Assembly (NCBI GenBank): GCA_964403885.1
Contig: CAYOHY010000029.1
Span: 1 to 24,363 of the forward strand
DNA: 24,363 nucleotides
DNA from: CAYOHY01 sp964403885
GTDB lineage: Bacteria; Actinomycetota; Coriobacteriia; Anaerosomatales; PHET01
Direction of reading: 5' to 3'
Shown here: positions 1 through 7,582 of the stretch, piece after piece
Layout: every line of letters begins with the position of its first letter
Position numbering within the stretch: the first letter of the stretch is position 1
Program-made: the position numbers and the translations under genes
The notes under the pieces: generated by a model
Database searches by the model: none
Seen by the model: only the letters and a program-made list of their open reading frames with translations
Told to the model about the DNA's origin: nothing

Positions 1-435
1 GTCATCGAGAACGTCATGCTCCCCATGGACTTCTGCAACGTCTACAAGGTGGACGACCGTCCGCGCATCGCGATGGAGCTCCTCGAGCAGGTGGAGATGG
101 TCGACCAGGCGCACAAGCTGCCCTCGGCGCTGTCCGGCGGCCAGCAGCAGCGCGTCGCCATCGCGCGCGCACTCGCCAACGACCCGCCCATCATCGCCGC
201 CGATGAACCCACCGGTAACCTCGACTCCAAGACCGCAGACGCGGTGTTCGAGCTGTTCGAGAAGCTTGTTGCAGGCGGCAAGACCATCGTGATGGTGACC
301 CACGACAACGACCTCGCGGAGCGCGTCACCCGTGCGCTGCACGTCGCCGACGGCGAGATCGTCGAGGACCGTCGCCGCTGGCTTGAGGCAGAGCTGGCGC
401 AGGAGGTCGCCGCGGGGTCGTCGCACCATGGCTAA
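1..435 (+). CDS. ABC transporter ATP-binding protein, LolD/MacB type (5' truncated by window)
   Basis: This is the C-terminal part of an ABC ATPase that would power the permease encoded next to it. The reading frame is open from base 1, so the Walker A region lies outside the window. What remains shows the ABC signature LSGGQQQRVAIARAL, the Walker B plus D-loop IIAADEPTGNLDS and the H-loop histidine in MVTHD. The GNLDS form is characteristic of the MacB/LolD/FtsE-like family, which drives lipoprotein release, peptide or antibiotic export, or mechanotransmission rather than solute uptake. The stop codon overlaps the permease start by 8 nt, so the two are translationally coupled and form one transporter. 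The family call is firm; the substrate cannot be told. Confidence 0.93.
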   Translation, partial: VIENVMLPMDFCNVYKVDDRPRIAMELLEQVEMVDQAHKLPSALSGGQQQRVAIARALANDPPIIAADEPTGNLDSKTADAVFELFEKLVAGGKTIVMVTHDNDLAERVTRALHVADGEIVEDRRRWLEAELAQEVAAGSSHHG

Positions 436-2836
436 CCCCCGCTGGAGCAAGATCGTCCGAGACCTCACCAGTCACAAGATCCGCACCGTCCTCGTCGTCC
501 TGTCGATCGCCGTGGGTGTGTTCGCGGTCGCGGTGGTCATGGGCGGGCGGCAGGTGCTCATGCGCGAGTTCTCGGTGGACTTCACGGCGAGCGCCAAGGC
601 ATCGGCGGAGTTCGACACGAGCGGGTTCACGGAGAGTCTGCCTCGTGCGGTGACGGAGCGCCGAGACGTGCGCGCCGCCGAAGGACGCCGCCGCGTGACG
701 GTTCGCTACTCCACCCAGCCGGGCGCTGCGACATCCGGTGGCACCTCTGCCGGGTGGGAGACCATGCGGCTATGGGCGTTGCCCGACTTCGAGCGCAGCG
801 GCGTGCAGAAGATCGTGCGCGAGGAGGCCACGTCGTGGCCGCCGGGCCAGGGCGAGGTGGTGCTCGAGAGCAGCGCGCTTCAGATCGCCGACGTGAGCGT
901 GGGCGAGACCATCACCGTCGAGTCCGCCGATGGGACGCGCGCGCAGCTGCGCGTGGTGGGGTTCGCCCACGACATCAACACGATCCCTGCGCAGTTCCAA
1001 AACGCCGTGACCGGGTTCGTGTCGATGGACACGCTCAAGCTGCTCAACGAGCCGGAAGACCTCAATCACCTCTCGGTGGTCATGGACCCGTCGCTGTCGC
1101 GGGCGGCTGCGAGCCGCATCGCGGCCGACATCCGCGACACGGACCTGACGGCGGCGGGCATCACCACGTACCGCACCACCGTCCCAGAGCCCGGGAGTCA
1201 CTTCCTGGGCGACATCTTCAAGGCCATCTCGCTTCTGCTGCTTGCGATGGGCGTGATGGCGCTCGCGCTGTCGGGTTTCCTCGTGGTGACCACGGTCCAG
1301 GCGATCATGGCGCAGCAGGTGCGGCAGGTGGGCATCATGAAGGCGATCGGCGGCCGGCGCGGCCAGATCGCGGGCATGTACCTCGCGCTGGTGGTGGCCT
1401 ACGGCGTCCTGGCCGTCGCCATCGCGGTGCCGCTTGGCCTGTGGGTGGGCGGCATGTTCATCACGTTCGCCGCAGGCGTGCTCAACTTCCGCGTCACGGA
1501 TTCGATGCCGCCGGGCTGGGTCATCGGGGTCGAGATCGCGGTGGGCATCGTGGTGCCTGTGCTGGCTGCGGCGTTCCCGGTCAGGCAGGGAGCGATCCTT
1601 CCCGTTGCCCAGGCGCTCAACGCCGGCAGCTCGTCGGTCAAGTTCGGGCACGGCTTCGTGGATCGCGCGCTGGGACTCATTCGCGGCCTGCCTCGGCCCA
1701 TGGCGCTCGCGCTGCGCAACACCTTCCTGCGCAAGGGACGCCTCACGCTCACGCTGATCACGCTGGTGCTGGCATCGGGCGTGGTCATGGCGGTGTGGAC
1801 GGTGCGCGCGTCCACGCTGCAGACGGTCGACGACATCGGCGCGTGGTGGAACTACGACGCGCAGATCTACCTGTCGCGCCTCGTGCCGCGCGCCGATCTC
1901 GAGCGCGAGGCCGCCAAGGTCGACGGGGTCACCGCGGTCGAGACGTGGCTTGAGTCGCAGGCGTCACTCAAGCGCGCGGACGGCTCCGAGAACGAGGACA
2001 TCTACGCGCTGGGCATCCCCGCCAACAGCCGCTTCGTCCACCCCGAGCTCGTGGCCGGCACGTGGCTCGACCCCGCCGTGGAGAACGGGATCGTCGTGAA
2101 CACCGATGTGCTCAAAGACGAGCCGTACCTCACCGTGGGCGACACCCTCACCCTCACCACGCGCGGCGAGGAGCGCGACTGGAAGGTGGTGGGGTTGGCG
2201 ACCGGCCAGCTGATGGGCCCGGTGGTCTTCATCGACCGAGAGCAGCTCGATGCGGCGCTCGGGGGAACCGGCGGCGTCACGCGCCTGCTCATGCAAAGCG
2301 ACACCCACACCGCCGATGCGCAGGCCCAGCTCGCGCAAGCGGTGGAGAACCGGCTCGACAAGGCCAACTACCCCATCTCGGGCTCCCAGACCCTCACGGC
2401 CCAGCGCTCGACGGTCGCGAGCCAGTTGGGCATCCTCGTGACGTTCCTCGTCATCATGGCGTCGCTGCTTGCGGCGGTGGGGGTCATCGGGCTGACCGGG
2501 ACGATGACCATCAACGTGCTCGAGTCGACCAGGGAGATCGGCGTCATGCGCTCGATAGGCGCGAGCCACGGTGCGATATTTGGCATCTACATCACCGAGG
2601 GCGTCACCGTGGCCCTCATGGCGTGGGCGTTGGGGGCGGTGCTGTCGTGGCCTCTGTCCGTGTGGCTCGTGAACGCGCTGGGCGGCGCGATGTCGCTGCC
2701 CCTGAGCTACTCGTTCTCGCTGCAGGGCGTGGTGGCGTGGCTGGTGCTCGTGGTCGCGATCGCGGTCATCGCGAGCCTGCTTCCTGCGTGGCGGGCCAGC
2801 CAGGTCTCGATCCGCGACGCGATCGCCTACGAGTAG
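428..2836 (+). CDS. ABC transporter permease with two FtsX-type domains
   Basis: An inner-membrane permease of about 802 aa that pairs with the preceding ATPase. It has two repeated units. Each begins with one membrane segment after a KIRT/KGRL-type motif (about residues 17-40, and a second inside the segment LTLTLITLVLASGVVMAVW), followed by a large extracytoplasmic MacB-like domain and three more membrane helices, giving eight in total. Both units carry the coupling-helix sequence typical of FtsX permeases (VRQVGIMKAIGG and TREIGVMRSIGAS). The ATG at 428 is chosen over upstream in-frame starts because it gives the typical N-terminus MANPRWSKIVRDL and an 8-nt overlap with the ATPase stop. 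Duplicated FtsX permeases of about 800 aa are common in Actinobacteria. The substrate is unknown; export or envelope maintenance is likelier than import. Confidence 0.92.
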   Translation: MANPRWSKIVRDLTSHKIRTVLVVLSIAVGVFAVAVVMGGRQVLMREFSVDFTASAKASAEFDTSGFTESLPRAVTERRDVRAAEGRRRVTVRYSTQPGAATSGGTSAGWETMRLWALPDFERSGVQKIVREEATSWPPGQGEVVLESSALQIADVSVGETITVESADGTRAQLRVVGFAHDINTIPAQFQNAVTGFVSMDTLKLLNEPEDLNHLSVVMDPSLSRAAASRIAADIRDTDLTAAGITTYRTTVPEPGSHFLGDIFKAISLLLLAMGVMALALSGFLVVTTVQAIMAQQVRQVGIMKAIGGRRGQIAGMYLALVVAYGVLAVAIAVPLGLWVGGMFITFAAGVLNFRVTDSMPPGWVIGVEIAVGIVVPVLAAAFPVRQGAILPVAQALNAGSSSVKFGHGFVDRALGLIRGLPRPMALALRNTFLRKGRLTLTLITLVLASGVVMAVWTVRASTLQTVDDIGAWWNYDAQIYLSRLVPRADLEREAAKVDGVTAVETWLESQASLKRADGSENEDIYALGIPANSRFVHPELVAGTWLDPAVENGIVVNTDVLKDEPYLTVGDTLTLTTRGEERDWKVVGLATGQLMGPVVFIDREQLDAALGGTGGVTRLLMQSDTHTADAQAQLAQAVENRLDKANYPISGSQTLTAQRSTVASQLGILVTFLVIMASLLAAVGVIGLTGTMTINVLESTREIGVMRSIGASHGAIFGIYITEGVTVALMAWALGAVLSWPLSVWLVNALGGAMSLPLSYSFSLQGVVAWLVLVVAIAVIASLLPAWRASQVSIRDAIAYE

Positions 2837-2862
2837 GCGCACCGGGTCGCCCCGCTCCAAGT

Positions 2863-2913
2863 TCATCCCTTAGGATGACCCCGCGCCGCGGCGTGCGCGT
2901 GCCTTCGCGGGGT
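2863..2913 (+). other. Two hairpins between permease and cNMP-binding gene
   Basis: A TCATCC-CTTA-GGATGA hairpin (2863-2878) is followed by an 8-bp inverted repeat, ACCCCGCG (2878-2885) and CGCGGGGT (2906-2913), with a 20-nt loop. There is no U-tract, so intrinsic termination is doubtful. They may be leader structure for the downstream gene or a weak transcriptional boundary after the ABC operon. Confidence 0.3.
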
Positions 2914-2918
2914 AGCAA

Positions 2919-2949
2919 CCCCCTAGCGGTGCCATCGGGACCAAGGGGG
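2919..2949 (+). promoter_or_regulatory. Possible Shine-Dalgarno-masking stem
   Basis: The ribosome-binding site AGGGGG at 2944-2949 is perfectly complementary to CCCCCT at 2919-2924, leaving a 19-nt loop. Pairing would hide the Shine-Dalgarno sequence of the gene starting at 2955. Six G-C-rich pairs can arise by chance in GC-rich DNA, so this is suggestive only. Confidence 0.25.
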
Positions 2950-2954
2950 ATGCG

Positions 2955-3374
2955 ATGAGCGGCGACATCTTGCTTCGGCGCTATCGCGACGGAGCGATCA
3001 TCTTCTCGCAAGGCGACGAGCCCAACGGGATGTTCACGATCCTGACGGGCAAGGTGCGCATCTGGCGCGGACGCGACGGCCACGAGACCACCCTCGCCAT
3101 TCTGGGGTCGGGTGAGTTCTTCGGCGAGATGGCCATGTTCGACGGCAAGCCACGTTCGGCGACGGCGCAAGCCGATGGCCCGGTCGAGCTGCGCTACATC
3201 GACGCCGAGGAGTTCGACCGTTTGGCCGGCGATCCGTTCGTGCGTCGCGTCCTGGGCAAGATGGCCGAGCGGTTGCGCGCCGCCGACGAGTCGCTCAGCA
3301 AGCTCGACGCCGAGAACGCCGCGCGCCACGAGTACGTGTCGCACCTGAGCGTGAGGCGTGACTGGGCGGTCTAG
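2955..3374 (+). CDS. Stand-alone cyclic nucleotide-binding domain protein
   Basis: A 139-aa protein consisting of a CRP-type cyclic-nucleotide-binding beta-barrel followed by a short helix (about residues 88-115) and a charged tail. The phosphate-binding cassette is clear: FGEMAMFDGKPRSAT at residues 56-70. Its E58, R67 and S68 occupy the positions that contact cyclic nucleotide in CRP. There is no helix-turn-helix, kinase, channel or transferase domain, so this is not a complete CRP/FNR regulator. It is probably a sensor module acting through a protein partner. ATG 2955 follows an AGGGGG ribosome-binding site at 2944-2949. It appears monocistronic, with structured sequence upstream. The ligand (cAMP, another nucleotide, or none) is not determined. 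Confidence 0.85.
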   Translation: MSGDILLRRYRDGAIIFSQGDEPNGMFTILTGKVRIWRGRDGHETTLAILGSGEFFGEMAMFDGKPRSATAQADGPVELRYIDAEEFDRLAGDPFVRRVLGKMAERLRAADESLSKLDAENAARHEYVSHLSVRRDWAV

Positions 3375-3460
3375 GCCCGGCATGCATGGACCGCGCTAGA
3401 CTGGTGGCGGCGGGGTGACCCGCACGCCCACATCCAGTCACCGAGAGGCGCGAGAAGACC

Positions 3461-4537
3461 ATGACGTTGCCGCTGTTCGACCGCTTCCCCGGATCCGCTC
3501 AGGCGCCCCGGGTCGAGTTGTGCTCGCTTCCCACGCCTATCGACGTGGTGGACGGTGTGTTGCCGTCGCGCGTGGGCTTTGGGCTGCTGCTGAAGCGCGA
3601 TGACCTGACCAGCTCGCTGTACGGCGGCAACAAGGTGCGCAAGCTCGAGTTCCTGCTGGGCGAGGCGCTGCACCGTGGCTGCAAGTCCGTGCTGACCTTT
3701 GGCGCGTACGGGTCGAACCACGCGCTCGCCACCGCGGTCCACGCGCGCTCCCTGGGGCTCGAGCCGCACGTGGTCCTGTCGCCGCAGGAGCCGGGCCCCT
3801 TCGCGGCTGCGACTCTCAGGGCGCATGCCGCGCTGGGCACCGTCATCCATCTGGTCGACGGCTGGGACGGCAGGCGCGCCGCGGTCGAGGCGATCCGCGA
3901 GGTCGCTCAGCGCGATGGCGTCGAGCCGCTCACCATCCCCATGGGCGGTTCCGACGCCCGTGGCGCGACCGGCTACGTGAACGCGGCGCTCGAGATCTGC
4001 GACCAGCTCGACGCACCGGCCGACGTGGTCTACCTCGCGGGCGGCACGCTCGGCACGGCGCTTGGGCTTGCGGCTGGGTTCGCGGCGGCCGGCGCACCCA
4101 CGCGGGTCGAAACGGTCCGGGTCACGCCGGCAGAGGTCGCCAACCACGCCTACGCCCAGCGCCTGACCTGCGAGCTCATCGAATTCCTGCGCGAGATCGA
4201 CGCGGACTTCCCGGCCTACACGCTCGACGACCTGCCGTTCACGCTTCGCGACGACTGGTTCGAGCCGGGCTACGGCGTGGTGACACCCGAGACCACATCC
4301 GCGGTGGAGCTGGCTGCGTCACAGGGGGTCAAGCTCGAGACCACCTACACGGGCAAGGCGTTCGCAGCGATGCTCGCCGATGCGCACGCCGGCAAGCTCG
4401 ACGGCCAGCGGGTGCTGTTCTTGGACACCTACAACTCGGCGCCCATGCCCGCGCCCGGCGATGTGAACGACCTTCCGGAGGTCTTGCAGGCCTACGTCGC
4501 GAGGTGCGACGAACTCTTCGGTGGCCCCCAGGACTAG
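3461..4537 (+). CDS. D-cysteine desulfhydrase / ACC deaminase family PLP enzyme
   Basis: A 358-aa fold-type II (tryptophan synthase beta-like) PLP enzyme of the 1-aminocyclopropane-1-carboxylate deaminase / D-cysteine desulfhydrase family. The cofactor lysine is K58 in the family motif LYGGNKVRKLEFL. GAYGSNHALATA follows at about residues 84-95 as the substrate/phosphate region, and the glycine-rich AGGTLGTALGLAAGF binds the PLP phosphate. The N-terminal pattern PTPI...LLLKRDDLTS is also typical. Likely activity is conversion of D-cysteine (or a related D-amino acid) to pyruvate, sulfide and ammonia. True ACC deaminase cannot be excluded from sequence reading alone. ATG 3461 is preceded by GAGAAG. 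The gene ends 3 nt before the convergent cytochrome gene. Confidence 0.87.
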   Translation: MTLPLFDRFPGSAQAPRVELCSLPTPIDVVDGVLPSRVGFGLLLKRDDLTSSLYGGNKVRKLEFLLGEALHRGCKSVLTFGAYGSNHALATAVHARSLGLEPHVVLSPQEPGPFAAATLRAHAALGTVIHLVDGWDGRRAAVEAIREVAQRDGVEPLTIPMGGSDARGATGYVNAALEICDQLDAPADVVYLAGGTLGTALGLAAGFAAAGAPTRVETVRVTPAEVANHAYAQRLTCELIEFLREIDADFPAYTLDDLPFTLRDDWFEPGYGVVTPETTSAVELAASQGVKLETTYTGKAFAAMLADAHAGKLDGQRVLFLDTYNSAPMPAPGDVNDLPEVLQAYVARCDELFGGPQD

Positions 4538-4540
4538 CCG

Positions 4541-5182
4541 CTACTCGGCGCGGTACTTCTCCGGCACCCAGTGCAGCAGCATCATCAGGATGCGGCCGGC
4601 GCCGCCATAGATCGCCGCGTACAGGTGGAGCAGCGACAACGCGATCAGCAGCATCATGCCCGCGTCGTGGACGAGTCGCGCGCTCTCAACGCCGCCGATG
4701 AGGTCGGTGAACCACGTCACCATCCCCGAGAACGAAGGCGACAGCGCGAAGCCGGAGATCGCCATCAGCAGGATCGCCGTAGGAAAGCAGATCGCGTAGA
4801 CGATCTTTTGGAGCGGGTTGTACTTCGCGACCTGGGGCACGTCGGTTCCGGGCTTCGCGTACTTGGTGAGCCACAGCACGACCTCGCGGCCGTCGCCGCG
4901 CTTGAAGGTGAAGTGCCGCCAATCCGAGACAAGTTCGTGAGAACCCTTCTCGGCGGACCCGTCGCCCAGAAACGCCCAGGCGTAGCGGATGAAGGCGGTC
5001 AGGAGGAACACGACCCAGCCGATCATGTGGTGTCGGCTCAGGGCGTCGCTCGTCTGGAGCGACTCGGGTGCGCGCATGACCATGATGCCGGTGGCGACCA
5101 GGTAGACGAAGGACGCCATGTGCGCCCAGTGCAGGACCACGGCGGTCAGCGGATGCTCTTGAGGTGTGACTCTCTTGTCCAC
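4541..5182 (-). CDS. b-type cytochrome, hydrogenase / formate dehydrogenase gamma-subunit-like
   Basis: A 213-aa integral membrane protein with four predicted helices, resembling the di-heme cytochrome b subunits that link NiFe-hydrogenases, formate dehydrogenases or thiosulfate reductases to the quinone pool. Candidate heme ligands are H18 and H21 (LHWAHM), H51/H52 (SRHHMIGW), H172 (LVHDAGM) and H186 (LLHLYAAIYG). The KYNPLQKIVY loop at about 120-129 is a recurring feature of this family. Translation starts at GTG (5182-5180) behind GGAGAA; a later start would lose the first heme helix. No catalytic oxidoreductase subunit is adjacent, so its partner is unknown. It has its own promoter and diverges from the threonine aldolase gene. 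Confidence 0.85.
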   Translation of the reverse strand: MDKRVTPQEHPLTAVVLHWAHMASFVYLVATGIMVMRAPESLQTSDALSRHHMIGWVVFLLTAFIRYAWAFLGDGSAEKGSHELVSDWRHFTFKRGDGREVVLWLTKYAKPGTDVPQVAKYNPLQKIVYAICFPTAILLMAISGFALSPSFSGMVTWFTDLIGGVESARLVHDAGMMLLIALSLLHLYAAIYGGAGRILMMLLHWVPEKYRAE

Positions 5183-5241
5183 GCTTCTCCACGAGGTTCG
5201 TGCGCAGCGGCTCCTGGTGTGTGCCGCGCGAGTGGAGCGCT

Positions 5242-5270
5242 ATGCTAGCGTGCTTGGCGTGAGTTGTCAG
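5242..5270 (-). promoter_or_regulatory. Promoter for cytochrome b gene (CTGACA-N17-TAGCAT)
   Basis: On the minus strand CTGACA (5270-5265) is separated by exactly 17 nt from TAGCAT (5247-5242), close to the sigma-70/sigma-A consensus. Transcription would start near 5235, about 50 nt before the GTG of the cytochrome gene. The -10 box overlaps a plus-strand TATGCT (5241-5246) that may serve the divergent aldolase gene. Confidence 0.55.
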
Positions 5271-5294
5271 CACCTGCGGCGAAGGGCGAATGCG

Positions 5295-6317
5295 ATGTTG
5301 TGGCGTGGATTCGGTTCAGATAACCACTCCGGGGTCCATCCGGAGGTCTTCGCCGCGATGATGGCGGCCAATGTGGGACACGCTCACGCCTACGGTGACG
5401 ACGAGTGGACAGCGCGTGCAACCGCGATCGTGAAGAGGCACGTGGGCGGGGAGTGTGACGTCGCGTTCGTCTGGAACGGCACCGGTGCGAACTGTGTGTC
5501 CTTTGCCGCCGTGTGCGCGCCGTGGCACAGCGTGATCTGCGCACAGACGGCGCACGTGAACTGCGACGAGTGCGCGGCGCCGGAGCGGGTGGCCGGTGTG
5601 AAGCTCGTACCGGTTGCCACCACCGACGGCAAGCTCACCCCCGCCCTTGTCGAGCCGCACCTGAGCGTGCTGGGCTTCGAGCACTCGGCGCAACCGCGCG
5701 TGGTGAGCGTCTCGAACGTGACCGAGCTGGGCACCGTCTACACCCCCGATGAGCTGCGCGCCCTGTCGCGCCACGCGCACGACCACGGCCTGTTGCTCCA
5801 CGTCGATGGCGCCCGCATCGCGAACGCCGCCGCCTCGCTGGGCTGCACGATGCGTGAGCTCACCCTCGACGCGGGCGTGGACATGCTCTCGCTGGGCGGC
5901 ACCAAGAACGGCATGCTCGCCGGCGAGGCGGTCGTGCTGATGGGCGGTGCTCGGACCTCGGACCTCAAGTTCGTCCGCAAGCAGCTCACACAGCTGTCGA
6001 GCAAGATGCGCTTCATCTCGTCGCAGTTCGTGGCGATGCTCGAAGGCGACCTGTGGCTCGAGTCGGCCCGTCACGCCAACGAGATGACTCAGCGGCTTGC
6101 TGCCGGGGCCCGTTCGGCCGGGGTCACGCTCACGCAACAGCCCCAGGCCAACGAGATCTTCGCCCTCATCGACGCCGACAAGGTCGCATCCCTGCAGGAG
6201 CGATTCCACTTCTACACGTGGAGAGAGAACGCGGCCCCCGGGATGCACGAGGTGCGCTGGGTGACGTCGTGGGACACCACCGCCGAGGACGTCGACCGTC
6301 TAGTCGCAGCGCTCTAG
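5295..6317 (+). CDS. ltaE: Low-specificity L-threonine aldolase
   Basis: A 340-aa fold-type I PLP enzyme that cleaves L-threonine or L-allo-threonine to glycine and acetaldehyde. The N-terminus GSDNHSGVHPEVFAAMMAAN and the GDDEWTARA motif are hallmarks of threonine aldolase / beta-eliminating lyase proteins. HVDGARIANA carries the PLP-contacting aspartate and arginine, and K204 in SLGGTKNGML is the Schiff-base lysine. The in-frame extension upstream to 5166 lacks family sequence, so ATG 5295, preceded by GAAGGG at 5281-5286, is taken as the start. Its TAG stop is interleaved with the TAG of the convergent gene through a shared CTAG (6314-6317). The family is certain, the exact substrate preference less so. 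Confidence 0.9.
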   Translation: MLWRGFGSDNHSGVHPEVFAAMMAANVGHAHAYGDDEWTARATAIVKRHVGGECDVAFVWNGTGANCVSFAAVCAPWHSVICAQTAHVNCDECAAPERVAGVKLVPVATTDGKLTPALVEPHLSVLGFEHSAQPRVVSVSNVTELGTVYTPDELRALSRHAHDHGLLLHVDGARIANAAASLGCTMRELTLDAGVDMLSLGGTKNGMLAGEAVVLMGGARTSDLKFVRKQLTQLSSKMRFISSQFVAMLEGDLWLESARHANEMTQRLAAGARSAGVTLTQQPQANEIFALIDADKVASLQERFHFYTWRENAAPGMHEVRWVTSWDTTAEDVDRLVAAL

Positions 6318-7582
6318 CGTCCCTCGATGCGATAGAGGGTGCCGCCGTAGTCGCACAGGTAGACGGTGCCGTCTTCGCCCTCTCCAAACGATGCCGGCGT
6401 GATGCCCGGGCGGTCCACCAGTACCCGCTTTTCGGTGATGGTGCCGTCTGTGCCCAGCCGCGCGCCTGCGATCCAGCCGTCGACGAAGTCGCCGTAGAGG
6501 TAGACGCCCTCAAGCGCGGGATAGCGTGAGCCTCGGTACACGTAGCCGCCGGTCACGGACTCACCCTGCTTGTGGTTGTACTCGATGACCGGCATGCGCT
6601 CCGACCCGGGGGTGCGTGACGCGCCGGGCGGGTAGGGGTGCGTGCCTTCGAATCGGTTCCAACCCCAGTTCACGCCCACCGATTCCTTGATCGGTACGAC
6701 GTCGATCTCCTCCCACGTGTTTTGGCCCACGTCGCCGATCCACAGGTCGGCGGTCTTGCGGTCGAAGCTGAAGCGCCACGGGTTGCGCAGGCCGTACTGC
6801 ACCACCTGCGGTGCGAACGAGGCATCGCCGGCCGCGCCCGGGTTGTCAGCCGGCATGGCCGGTGCGGCGCCCGGCCCGCTCACGTCGAGCCGCAGCATCT
6901 TGCCCAGCAGCGTCTTCTTGTTCTGAGCGCGCGCCTGAGGGTCGCCGGCGCTGCCACCGTCGCCCATGCCTATCCACAGGTTGCCGTCGGGGCCAAACAC
7001 GATGCAGCCGCCGTTGTGGTTGGCGTAGGGCTGACGCACCTTGAGCACCACCGTGGGCCCGCTCAGCTTGGGCGTGTCGCTCGCGGGGTTATCGGCGGTG
7101 TAGCGGGCGATGGTGGTGTCGCCGTTGGCGTCGGTGAAGTCGACGTAGAAGCGTCCGGAGGTCTCATAGTCCGGGGCGAACGCCAGGCCCAGAAGCCCGC
7201 GCTCGCCGCCTGTCGAGATGCGGCGCGACACGTCGAGGAACGGCGCGTCGGCCACGCGTCCGCGGCGCACCACGCGCACGCGCCCCGTCTGCTCGACCAC
7301 GAACAGGCGACCGGAGCCGTCTCCGGCGTGGGTCACGAACAGCGGCTGCTCGAAGCCGCGGGCGACGCGGCTCAACGTGATGCGGAGCTTGGCCAGCGCG
7401 ACCGGTCCCGAGGGCTCGGCAGACTGGCTCGGCGGCGAGGAGGCCGGCGCAGAAGGAGTCGGCGTGCTCGACGGGGTCGTGCCGGGTGCCTGCGGGGTTT
7501 GTGCCGGCGGCCGCGAGCAGCCGGTCCCGGCCCACGCGCACGCGAGCAGCAGCAGCGCGACCGCGACCCTCGGCGTTCTCAT
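6314..7582 (-). CDS. Glucose/sorbosone dehydrogenase-family beta-propeller lipoprotein
   Basis: A 422-aa secreted protein with the GSDH / soluble aldose sugar dehydrogenase (YliI-like) fold. The N-terminus MRTPRVAVALLLLACAWAGTGC is a lipoprotein-type signal peptide with C22 as the probable lipidated residue. A Pro/Ser/Thr-rich linker to about residue 60 comes next, then a six-bladed propeller. Family motifs are visible: GERGLLGLAFAPDY, YANHNGGCIVFGPDGNLWIGMGDGG, YGLRNPWRFSFDR, WIGDVGQNTWEEI, VNWGWNRFEG and YLYGDFVDGWI. Related enzymes oxidise aldose sugars with PQQ, but many family members are uncharacterised and no PQQ genes are in the window. The ATG overlaps the peroxiredoxin TGA (ATGA at 7582-7579), so it is translationally coupled and is the last gene of the TetR operon. 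Confidence 0.9.
   Translation of the reverse strand: MRTPRVAVALLLLACAWAGTGCSRPPAQTPQAPGTTPSSTPTPSAPASSPPSQSAEPSGPVALAKLRITLSRVARGFEQPLFVTHAGDGSGRLFVVEQTGRVRVVRRGRVADAPFLDVSRRISTGGERGLLGLAFAPDYETSGRFYVDFTDANGDTTIARYTADNPASDTPKLSGPTVVLKVRQPYANHNGGCIVFGPDGNLWIGMGDGGSAGDPQARAQNKKTLLGKMLRLDVSGPGAAPAMPADNPGAAGDASFAPQVVQYGLRNPWRFSFDRKTADLWIGDVGQNTWEEIDVVPIKESVGVNWGWNRFEGTHPYPPGASRTPGSERMPVIEYNHKQGESVTGGYVYRGSRYPALEGVYLYGDFVDGWIAGARLGTDGTITEKRVLVDRPGITPASFGEGEDGTVYLCDYGGTLYRIEGR

Noticed and set aside
754..1953. Alternative plus-strand open frame within the permease
   Set aside because: Arg/Gly/His-rich translation without domains, fully inside the FtsX-type permease in another frame.
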